From Corythucha ciliata (Eukaryota > Arthropoda > Insecta > Hemiptera > Tingidae), in assembly GCA_038030265.1 (NCBI GenBank), contig CM075937.1, positions 19,716,001 to 19,780,000 on the forward strand: a stretch of DNA of 64,000 nucleotides, written 5' to 3'. How positions within the stretch are numbered: position 1 is the stretch's first letter; every line of letters begins with the position of its first letter. Positions 32,365-42,240 of this stretch are shown in pieces. The notes under the pieces were generated by a model that saw only the letters and a program-made list of their open reading frames with translations, made no database searches and was not told the DNA's origin. The position numbers and the translations under genes were made by a program.

Positions 32365-33677
32365 CTAGAGATACCTGAGACCGAGACTTACGCATCTCGG
32401 TCTTGGTCATTAGCCTGATGATCTCGGTCTTGGTCTCGTCTCGGTCCGGGGGGGGGGGATCAAAACCCTTCTTTCTCCCACGGTACACGCCCACCACCTA
32501 CCCACCAATATGTTTAGAGTGACTTGGCCAGATCCCCTGTTACCCCACCCTCTCCTGCAGCTGGCGGTCGGCTATGGAGCATTTAATATATACCCCACAA
32601 GTGAATGTAGCTGAAATACCCCCCCCCCCCTGAGATCTCGTCAAATCGATTACCTCCCCCTGAGAAAGGTCTCAGATCAGCCCTTGGCTCTATATGTATG
32701 TACTCATTTTGTGTGCTATGCAAGGTCAATATACTACACTTCAGAGGGGAAGAAGTTTACGTCCAATCCAATAATGGGCGTAAAAATAGGATTAACCCTA
32801 GTAGGCTTGTGTTGTGTTGCTGAGAACTCGTGTGGGGAGAGGGTTTTTGATCCCCTCCCCCCTTTAAAAGGTCTTTGATTCGCCCTTTGATGCTTGATGC
32901 TATGTGTGTAGTGTAGGTCACATATGAGGAAGTAACACATTTTCCAAAATCATGCTGTCGTGATAGCTTGGGTACCAAAACTCATGCAAACACGATCCGT
33001 TCAAATAAAATCAGGCCCTATATTTTTGTATTAATTTTTAAACTATTGGGTTGTGGGACCCATTTGAAATAGGCTAGATAGACTGATGACGTAATAGTAG
33101 CATTCGCGTGACCTCCACAATAGCTTCCCACAAATCAAACAATAGGACTTAAGTGAATGGGTAGGACAAGAAGGGGCAAGACATGATAACAGCCAGGATG
33201 CGGAGGGGTGGGAGGGGTCACAACCCCTTAACCACGTCACGAGTCACAGACCGGCCGTTTAAGGTAACAAAAAAAATTGGCAAGTTTTATTAATCCGCTA
33301 TAAATCGAAATCAATCATTTACGCACTAATATTCAATTCCTGGTCATATTTAGTCATTGTCTTTAGAAAAAATTGTTTCCAGCGACTTTTATTTTTTATG
33401 TTACTTCCTCATTACAAACATGAGAAATTAGAGGCACGCTATTTCTGCACGAAACAAAGCGAATTCGGGCCGGTATTCGGTCCGTGCTAAAGACCGACAT
33501 TGGTTTCCGGAGAGGGGAGCATTAGATTGGGTTCATTTGTTGTGTAAAAAGATCTATACCGGGACTATATGCATCGTGCTTTATGGATCACACCGAGACC
33601 GAGACTCACTCTGGAGAAAACGAGACTCGGTCTCGGTCAAGAAAATGCAATCTCGATGTCGGTCTCGATTTCGAGAA
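32365..33677. mobile_element. 1.3-kb insertion bounded by GAGACCGAGA-type inverted ends
   Basis: The paralogous array at 17761-17790 reads continuously (GATTTGAG then CCGCTAAT). Here GATTTGAG (32357-32364) and CCGCTAATGAGC (33678-) are separated by 1313 bp. The inserted segment starts CTAGAGATACCTGAGACCGAG and ends in GACTCGGTCTCGGTC and CGATGTCGGTCTC. GATTTCGAG at 33667-33675 may be the mutated target duplication. The interior has no coding frame of note. A C-run lies at 32619 and a G-run at 32450. Confidence 0.7.
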
Positions 33678-34463
33678 CCGCTAATGAGCAATTTTACCCG
33701 TGAATTAGCGCTATATTTTTTAATTTTGCCACGAAATTGTCTCCGGAAACCGCGACTTGCCCATTTACTCAATTTATTTCTGTGAAATAGCAAATTTTTT
33801 AAATTAAATCCCATAAAAAGCCATTTTTCTTTACGTCATCCGTGAATTAGTGTTTCGCATATAATTTTAACTTCCTACCGAGCCATCAATGAGAGTTTTG
33901 TTTCCCAATTTTCGCTTCAAATTAACGCTTTTTCTGAATTTTATCCACTAATTAGCGCATTATCCTCATTTAGCCGTGGATTAACGATTTGGTACACTTT
34001 CAGCCACGAAGTTACCTTTAGAAAGCCGCAATGCCCGTTTTGTTCACACATCAGCGGTTCTTCTCAATTTTATCGGTGAATTACCGATTTCTCGCCATTG
34101 TAGCCGCGAATTAGCGATTTTTTGTCATTTTAGCGATTTTTCACCATTTCAGCAGTGAATTAGCGATTTATCTGAATTTTACAGTGAATTCGTGTTTTTC
34201 CTGATTTCTCAATATTCTATGAATTAGAAATTTTTTTAAAATTAACCCTCCAATTAGCCATTTTTCTTTATTCTATCCGCAAATCAGCGTTTTTCCTCAT
34301 TTTAGCAGCTAAATATGGATTTTTCTACTTTTCATCAACGAATTAAGAGTTCCTCCAATTTTCGCCGCGTTTTTTCAGATTGAGCTACGAAATTGCGTTC
34401 TAAATAAGACGAGTATTCATGTTTTCGTAATGTTAGGTGCGAATTAGGGCTTTTTCTCAAAAC
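33678..34463 (-). repeat. Satellite array I, part 2 (- orientation)
   Basis: It continues in the same order as 17775-18300 (ATTTATTTCTGTGAAATAGC, then ATCAATGAGAGTTTTGTTTC and onward). It ends in the PLE target duplication. Confidence 0.9.
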
Positions 34464-34564
34464 CTAAGGTGATTTAATATCATTAGTTTTTAAGCCATAC
34501 AACTTGATTAATGTTATATTTTTAGGGTTTTGGCTTTTTTCTTCTACTTCTTCGTTTCCTGAGC

Positions 34565-34600
34565 TTTCGCCTTCTTGTGTTGAAGGCATCGTCAGAGAAC
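34565..34600 (-). ncRNA. Hammerhead-ribozyme-like motif in the PLE
   Basis: The minus strand reads CTGACGA (34589-34595), one unpaired T, a 6-bp stem GCCTTC/GAAGGC with a 7-nt loop (34569-34574, 34575-34581, 34582-34587), then GAAA (34565-34568) and GCTC. This is the CUGANGA-stem II-GAAA core of a type I hammerhead. Flanking GTTCT and AGGAAAC could form stem I. PLEs are known to carry hammerheads in their terminal repeats. The extra T at the stem II base and the minimal stem III make activity uncertain. Confidence 0.45.
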
Positions 34601-34695
34601 TTTTTTGGGTTTGTCTTTATTTTAAATCATAGAAATGTGACGAATGGAGGGGTGTCAATTTCTTCTTGTTGATGGCAACTGAGAATGTCTTCTGG

Positions 34696-35940
34696 TTATC
34701 TTCTTTTCAAGTTTGCAATCAGTGGCCTCCAGGCATGTGGTACATGAATTCCTTCATCTGTGTTGAAGTTTTCTTTTTTCTTTAATTCGATGGCTTTTCG
34801 AATTTTTCGTTTCTTCCACGAAATTTTAATTGCCAGTATTATTTTGGTATCTTCAAATTTGATGACGTGTGATTGTCCGCTGTACATGTGTTCAGCTATT
34901 GCTGATTTTTCAATATTGCGGTGTTTTACGGCTGACATGTGTTCTTTCATTCTTGTTTTGACGTTTCGAAGAGTTTCACCAATGTAAGATTTGTTGCTGC
35001 AAGGTATTTCGTAGACACCTGAGTTTTCGAGTTCTCTTTCATCTTTGACATTTCTGAGGAAGCGATTTATTTTTCTTGATGGTTTGAACGTAGATCTGAT
35101 TTTGTTGACGATTCTTGCTATTTTGTTTGAAGACCCTTCAACGAATGGTAGTACCACTTTCCCTTTGATTTCTTCATTTCTTCTTGGTATCTTGGGTTTT
35201 CTGTATTTTCATCTGAAGAAAGTTTTTTTCTTGATTGCTTTCGTGAATACTTTCTTCGTGTGTCCATTTTTTTGAAGAACTTCTCGTAAGTGTTTTGTTT
35301 CTTCTTCAAGGTGTTCATTGTCTGAGATTTTGATGGCTCTGTCGATCAAGGTTTTGACGATACCATTCTTTTGAGCTGGGTGGTGGTGCGAATTTGCGTG
35401 TAGATAGCGATCAGTGTGAGTAGGTTTTCTGTAGACGCTGTGTCCCAAGAATCCGTCTTCTTTTCTTCTTATTAGGACGTCGAGAAAAGGAAGTTGTCTT
35501 TCATTTTCTATTTCCTTGGTGAATTTGATGTTTTGATGTTGATTATTCAAGTGGTCCAGAAAGGTGTTTAAATTCTCTAGCCCATGTGGCCATATTACGA
35601 AGGTGACGTCTACGTAGCGCAGCCATAGACTTGGTTTCATTGTTGCTGTTTCTATTGCTTTCTCTTCGAACTTTTCCATGTACAGATTTGCAATTACTGG
35701 TGACAGTGGAGAGCCCATTGCAGCTCCTGATTTCTGTCGATAGATTTGTCCTTGAAAACTGAAGTATGTTGTGTTCAGACAGAATTCCGTTATATGTGCC
35801 AGGTCTTCCCGTAGAAGATTTCGGACGATATCTGTGACTTATTCGATTGGGATTTTTGTGAAGAGGGAGACGACGTCAAAGCTAACGAGAAGATTACGAT
35901 TTCTTCACAGTTTTTTAGTTCCATGAGGGCTTGTAGAAGA
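34696..35940 (-). pseudogene. PLE reverse transcriptase / GIY-YIG polyprotein, inactivated
   Basis: Read from 35940 downward, the RT starts abruptly near motif A (FDVVSLFT at about 35857-35880) and continues through GAAMGSPLSPVIANLY to the C motif. There YVDV at about 35605 replaces the expected YVDD, a loss of a catalytic aspartate. The thumb-region signature PFLDVLIRR and YRKPTHTDRYLH follow. The GIY-YIG nuclease (GVYEIPCSNKSYIGET, about 35000) and a C-terminal ...HAWRPLIANLKRR end at 34696. Lesions are a frameshift near 35890, a TAA at 35839-35841, and frame changes near 35215 and 35155. The protein would be a telomere/DNA-primed retroelement polymerase. This copy is dead. Typical PLE proteins are far longer, and the N-terminal half is absent. 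Confidence 0.85.
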
Positions 35941-35975
35941 ATAAAAAAGCCAAACCCCTAAAAATATAACATTAA

Positions 35976-36105
35976 GGGCCGTATTCATAGACGTTACTCT
36001 TATTTACTTAAGTGGCTTCAAATCGGTCGTTCTAATAAGTGAGTCACCTGTTTTGAATTGAAATAAGTAAAAACTCTACTCAAGTGACGACTATGAATAC
36101 GGGCC
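35976..36105. mobile_element. 130-bp MITE with TAA duplication, inserted in PLE end
   Basis: The inverted ends GGGCCGTATTCATAGACGT and (in reverse) GGCCCGTATTCATAGTCGT are flanked by TAA at 35973-35975 and 36106-36108. It is about 75-80 percent similar by eye to 47134-47270. It interrupts the terminal repeat of the PLE just before its target duplication, so it is younger than the PLE. Confidence 0.9.
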
Positions 36106-36118
36106 TAACTAAGGTGAT

Positions 36119-36430
36119 GTATCGATTTTTCACTATTTCATCCGTAATTTTCAACGCGAAATACTGTTTTTACACTTTATCCGCGATTTTAGAGCTTTTT
36201 CTCAATTTTAGCCGTGAAGTAACGTTTCACTTCGGAAATTAGCTATGTATTTTTCCTAATTTTATCCGTGATTTAGCACTTATCCTCGGTTTTGTCCGCG
36301 ACAGTTATTTATCTCAATAATTTCAGCCGTGAATGAGCCATTTATCTTAATTTAATCCCCAAATTAGCGTTATTTTCAATTTTGACCTGGATTAAGATGG
36401 GCGCTTAGCAGTGGATTAGCCGCTCACGAG
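36119..36430 (-). repeat. Satellite array I, part 3 after the PLE
   Basis: Units such as CTCAATTTTAGCCGTGAAG and TTTATCCGTGATTTAGCAC continue the (-) array interrupted by the PLE. Confidence 0.75.
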
Positions 36431-39400
36431 AAGGTGGGAATTGTAGCGTTTTTCATTTGCACAATAATCCTAGGGGCGCCAAAATCCAACATTAAAAATG
36501 ATGTTTTAACTACTATAGGCCATGGGCGGGCCATTTTCAAAGGCTCAGCGGGCCACTTCTTGGCTGGCCACTCCTACTGTATCGGCCAGAGATTTGCAAG
36601 CTATCCGTATATGTTACTGATAACTTGCAAATGATAGTAACAATTAGAAATCCGGCTGCTTAACAGCTGACTGGAGCCTATCTGTGATGAGGGGTTCTTG
36701 TTTCATTGCTTTCAATGTTCCAATGGTAAAGGACCCAATTCCGTCCCTTAGTTACCTAAACCCCTCCCTCTAGTTGATTAGTCTTCGTCTTAACTTTTAC
36801 AGTTCCGTTTTCCAGGTGACCGCGTTTTTTTTTTTTTTTTATCTACTTCCCCTCCTTTCAACACAAACTAATCAAACGCTCAACTCTCTTTAACACTCGT
36901 CGTTTTATAAATTGCATTATTTTTAATTTTAATTATTATCCCTTTCGCGGACGACGACTTCCTGCTTTTAAACGCGCCATTTTTCTCTCTCACTCGACCG
37001 TATAATTTTTTATTTGAACCATGAATCCTGGAGTTACCGTCGAAGTGATTCTCGTATTACCTTGTTGATTACGTTTTTTTTTTTTTTTCGCATTCGTGAC
37101 AGTTTCGCATAAGTATCTTTATATTATTAAAATAACGAGTTATCTCTCTCTTTCTCTTCGGTCGCGCGCTCGAAAGAGCACTCGTAGTATAAAATAGTTT
37201 TTTTTTTTCTTGGATTTCGTCTTGCTCCCGTCAAACTGGTCTCTAGTGAAAGGTCAATGCAACTACTTGGGTGCAGTTTTAACTCACTCCCCCCCCCCTT
37301 CCCACACTCTAACATTTACACAGATTTTCTTTTTTTTTTTTTTTTTTTTCAACGGCTATCTTGAATAACAGCCGTCCTATGCGATGTCGCGATTGCCTCC
37401 AATCTTAAAATCAACTCATCAGCCATCTAGAACACACCTGCAAAGTTTGAAAGCTCGACTCAAAAGTGCACGATTTTGCTATTTTTCTTGAATCTGCTCC
37501 TGGACTATAAATTTCAATTCAGGAAAACCCGATTTTCCCCATAGTTCTCATACTGTTGGATTAAATGATAGTCGTTCCATAGGCTTGTCCATTTCTTTCC
37601 AAGCGAGAGAAAAACAACTTTTTTATGGTCTTGAAACTTTTTCTTTTGATACAAGCCGAGCTGCAATTTAATGAGTATAATACCGGTTATTACTTGATTG
37701 TTTGCGAGGTGTTACTATAGTGTTAGCGGAGGGAAAAAAATTGACGTGAAATTGAAAAATTATACTCATGGTCGCCAACATAAACGCGGTGTGAATCAAA
37801 TTAAAAAAAAAAGTAAAGACGACTAGGGTGGATCAGATCACTTTCAATCAATAATTTTGGTGTGGAAGGGTCTTTATACAAAGGAGAAAGGGTGCGGTGA
37901 GAGGAGGAAAAAAAATCTCGTTCGCTAGCTTGTATCGAATTACTTAGTTTCTCCCTCTTTTTTCATTCAAATAAATCTCTACTGTTGGGGTTTACTAATA
38001 TCGTCCTTTCATCGTCAAGTTCAGAGTGCACGCTAACGTAAACCTTCTTGTTGGTTCCATTGAATCAGAAAAAACGACTAATTTCAACCCATTGTTTGAA
38101 CGTATAATTTTTTCTGTTTCTATCTTGTTTGATTGATTTAAAGAGCCGAACAGTCAAATTTTTGAAGTCTTCATGATTTCTGTCTCCTGTTTCACCATCA
38201 GGAAACTCGACTTTTATAGTAGTTATGATGGCCATTGTTCAAAAGGTGTGCTGTGGTGTAGATCGTAACGCGAAACTCTATATTGAGCCCGCCTCCCCCA
38301 ATTAACCTTCGAAAGCGGAGTTTTTTGTTGCTACAACTTCCCTTAAAATCTTTGTTCTCCTTTTTTTTCTTTCTTTCTCCTCTCCACATGTTCCCATCAA
38401 ACCTTTCCCACTCCACCCTCTTCGCTCTTGTGATTGAAAGCCTCCCCTTTTCTTACTTTTTATTTTTCTCCTTCTTTTCCATCCAACTTTGAAGCTACCA
38501 GTATCCAACCCCTAAAGGCATTTTAAGGCTTTTCAGGCGCATGGCCCCCCCTTTTTAGAGTGTGTTGAGGGCATACAGTCGAGACGCCTCTTTCGTGGAA
38601 ACTTCAAAAGGTTTTTCCTTCCATCGTCGTCATGTCACTTGTTCCTGCCCATGCTTTGGGTAAATTGTGTTACACGATATTCAGAAACTCGAACATATAT
38701 TTTTGCGCCCCACCACCCACCCTGTCCACTGTTTCCTCTTTGCTTTTTAAAATGCAAGACTCCGCCCCACTCCGCCCCTCCTTTTTAAAGGATGAAAAGG
38801 TGTGCACTGGTGGGAGGCGGAGGAGTTTTAAAAGTAATCTCGAGTTGGAGGGTTACTTATTGCTATGGGAACGTAGGCCGAGAAGTCTATTTTACCGTTA
38901 AAATATACTCCGTGAAACTTTCTACATTCTGTTGGCACCGCGCATGAATTTTCCTTATCATTAAAGCACGTTTACATCTATCCAATTCACACAGCGATGT
39001 AAAAACTTTATAGGACATGGCATTTGCAATTTCTTGTCACAATGACTTGTGCGAGCGAAACAGACCTGGCCTGGGAGGCCCTCAAGCCGTCCTTTCCATA
39101 AATAAAAAAACCTCAAATTAGTCGGTCAAAAACCAAATATCTCAGATTGGAACCAAATGTTCAACTGAAGGACTTCGAGAGTTAGTAGATAAACATGCCA
39201 AGTCATGTACTCTTGGTTGCCCATTTTGCCAGTCATCCCTCGTGAGTGTTCGTTGTTTTCGACAAACATGTTTCAACTGTTCGCCATTCTCAAAGCGTCT
39301 TACCCTGGAAAAAACGAACTCTCAGAGGTATGACTGATAAAATGGCCAAAATCGTGCATGACTTTGCGTGTTTCCCGCATGTTTTAGCTAGCGAACTGAC

Positions 39401-39475
39401 TGATATTTAATTCTTTTTAGTTTTAGTTACTTCTTTTTTTCGTTATTGGGAAAATTATACGGGCAGGGGCAAGTC
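36431..39475. other. No gene recognised; homopolymer-rich unique sequence
   Basis: Poly-T runs (36824, 37073, 37200, 37329), a C-run at 37287 and pyrimidine-rich 38340-38470 occur. There is no supported coding frame and no satellite unit. Confidence 0.45.
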
Positions 39476-39479
39476 CTCG

Positions 39480-39770
39480 GCTCTTTGGCAGCTAAACTTG
39501 ATTAAGAAAAAACACTAATTTGTGGTATCCAGACGATACCTCGCGGCTATAATAGATGAAAAGTGCTAATCCCCCTTCTTCCTTGAGTCCTTAATATTGA
39601 GCGTCTAAAATTGAGAAATCGTGCTGATGTGACGTTCTTGTGACTATAAAATTGAAAAAATGCTCTCGTTCGTGGCTAAAGTACGCCAAAAAATGCATAG
39701 AATCGCGATTATTTCTTGATGCAACTTCCAAGACCAAACTTGACAGAAACCGCTAATTCGCGGTTTTTGG
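39480..39770 (+). repeat. Satellite array J, short + block
   Basis: It includes the landmark GATGCAACTTCCAAGACCAA (39718), equivalent to 1093 and 5868, with CGCTAATTCGCGG after it. Confidence 0.75.
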
Positions 39771-39804
39771 CGGCCCTTTTATTTTATGGCTTAAATAGGG
39801 GGAA

Positions 39805-40190
39805 ACAGGGTTGCCACAAACCGGGAAAAGTCGGGGAATTTCTTGATTCCAACAGGTAAAAATGAGCGGACGGCTTGTTTACCCTAGACTTCCAAGTATT
39901 TGGTGGTTAAACAAGAAAAAAAATTGAATTAATGCCAGCTGCTTCTATAGCCGTTATCACCCTTCGACGATCTCTTTCGTTCTCGATTTTTTGACTTATC
40001 GGGGACGGGCGGGCACCTTTTGTTTGACATCCAAGTTTTCTCGATCATGATTGGTGGATTCTTGGATGATTTGATAGACTGGCGGGGGCGGGATTTACAT
40101 AACAAAGTTGCCATTTTTAGACGGCGCCCGATCCCGATACGTTATACCGTTCAGAAGCGAATTCAGGATTTGCTTAAGGCTTGAGGGAGG
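39805..40190 (+). repeat. Dispersed repeat (CAGGGTTGCCACA...GGGAAAAGTC), copy 1
   Basis: It shares AGGGTTGCCACA, CCGGGAAAAGTC, GGGAATTTCTTGATT, AAAATGAGCGGAC, TCACCCTTCGAC and CTTGCTYAAGGCTTGAG-type landmarks in order with 45482-45760. The latter two differ in spacing. CCGGGAAAAGTCAGGGAA-type sequence is a common dispersed repeat in invertebrates. No end structure is defined here. Confidence 0.65.
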
Positions 40191-40439
40191 GGAGCAAATT
40201 TGGTAGTTTTCGAACTGGAAAATCCAATTTTCGTGCTCCTGGTGGTAGTGGGGTGAAGGGCGTTATGCGAATGATCGCAGTCATGCAGCTGAACAGCCAG
40301 TTGATGGTGTGAAGTTACAAGTTTTGGAGCTGGATACATTTTTTGAGGGGGTTTAACGATTTCCTCGCTACTCCCGGGCCCAACGTGTCACCTTTGCGAC
40401 TCCGAGCGCTACCCCCAAAGGGGAAGGGGGAGAAATCGA

Positions 40440-42240
40440 GCAATTTATTAAAATAGTAGCAATTTTGTCTATATTTTAGCTTAGAATTAGCACTGTCCCC
40501 ATGTTTGAGCCCGAAATTAGAGTTTTTCTTACGTATTTTCCTCAATATTACAGCAGTAAAATAGCAGGTTTTTCCACAAATCGCATTTTTTTGTTCGGTT
40601 TTTTGGCGTTTTTTCTCAATTTGCCTCAATTGGCGTATTTTCAATTTTTTATGCAAATTAAAACTATTCACAATTTTGGCCGCGAATTAGTGATTTTCCT
40701 CAATTTTACCCGCGAATTAGTGATTTTTGAACTAGTGATTAGTGAATTTTAGCAGAGTAGTAGCGTTTCTAATCCGTTAATTAGCGATTTTTTTAAAATT
40801 TTAGTGACGAATTGACGTATTACGTAGTTTTATCTGCAATTGGCGATTTTTAGCATACAATTAGTTTTCTTCTCAATTTAAGCTGGAAAAACCCTTCGTG
40901 TATTTGTTTTTTTCTGTAACTCAAGGTTCAACACAGTGGCGGAACAACACCTATCGGGGCCCGGGGCGGAAATCTATATAGGAGGCCCTTTAGTCTTTAA
41001 TTAAACTAGGAATACACTTTTCAGCAGCGTTGAAGTACATATCTTTCTCAATTTTAGCCACGAAAAAACTGCGTATGTGCGTTTTCTCAATTTTATCCGC
41101 GAATTAGCTCATTTTCTCATTTTTTGCTGCGTATCAGTGCTTATTATAAACTTCTAGCCGTGAATTAGCCATAGTAGTTTCAAGAATCCGCAAAATAGAG
41201 GTAGCGTTTGAGTGCTCTGTCCAAATGTTATCCACAAATTAGCTTTTTTCTCCATTTTAAACGCCAATTTGTTTTTTTCTAAATTTTACCCTTGAATTAG
41301 CACTTCTTTACAGTTTTAGCCGCTTGAATCAGCACTTTTTCTCAATTTTATTCTCAAAGTTTCCATGAATCTGCAAGTTGGTGTTCTCTCAATTTCAGCT
41401 GTGAATTAGCGTTTTTCTCTCACTTTTAGCACCGAATTAGCGCATTTCTTAATTTTAGCTGCGAATTATAGCGCTTTTTCTTGATTTTATCCGTAAAATT
41501 GAAATTTGTCATACATCAGTTGTGAATTAAAGTTGTCCTCCACTTTTAGACGCGAATTCACGTTTTTCTTTATTTCACGCCGTGTATCCAGCGCTTTTTC
41601 TCAATTTCAGTCCCTGCCCCGAGAATCCGTGCTGAGTTGGCGTTTTCTGTGAATTCGCGCTTTTTCCCCATTTTTAAAGCTGCCAAATTGTAACACTTTA
41701 GCTTATTAGCGTGTTTCTCTATTTTCAGACTCGAATTCGCGTTGTTCTCTTTTTTATCCGTGAATTAGCGTTTTCTCAGTTTTAGCCGCGTGAATTAGTG
41801 CCTTTTCTCAATTTCAGCCCCGAAGTTGCCCCCGAGAATCGGCGAGTTGGCGTTTTCTCATTTTCAGATGTGAATTAGCGTTTTTTCTCAATTTTAGCAG
41901 TAAATTATCACATTTGCTTCATTTTAGCTGCGATAGTTAGCGTTTTTTCTCGATTTTATCCGCAAAATCGTAATTTTTCATACCTTAGCTGAGTTTTCCT
42001 CCACTTTTATTTAAACGTGAATTCGCGTTTTTGTCTATTTCACCCGCGAATTAGCGCTTTTTCTAAATTTTAGTCCCAATGTTGCCCCGAGCCCGAGAAT
42101 CCATGAGTTGGCGTTTTTGTCTTTTAGCTGTGAATTTGCACTTTTTCTCAATTTTTAAAGCTGCTAAATTGTAGCACTTTATCACAATTCTAGCTGTGAA
42201 TTAGCGTGTTTCTTGTTTTTTAAGCTGCGAATTCACCCCA
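40440..42240 (-). repeat. Satellite array J, long - block
   Basis: 40480-40830 matches 16600-16870 in order (TTTCTTACGTATTTTCCTCA, ATGCAAATTRAAAYTATTCA). The 40934-41180 repeat and array match 23779/25087-25260. 41290-42230 is a long run of 28-32 bp units with internal duplication: 41580-41700 and 42040-42180 share CAATTTCAGTCCC/GAGAATCC/GAGTTGGCGTTTT and AAAGCTGCYAAATTGTARCA. Confidence 0.9.

Larger units (their letters stand above)
34474..36108 (-). mobile_element. Truncated Penelope-like retroelement
   Basis: It carries reverse-transcriptase and GIY-YIG endonuclease coding remnants on the minus strand and is flanked by a 10-bp target duplication CTAAGGTGAT (34464-34473 and 36109-36118). 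The ends are inverted repeats of each other (34508-34547 and 35933-35975, TAGAAGAA/GCCAAA/CCCTAAAAATATAAC), as is seen with the LTR-like repeats of PLEs. The 5' half of the RT is missing. The insertion sits inside a (-) satellite array and was itself hit by a TAA-flanked MITE at 35976. Confidence 0.88.
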
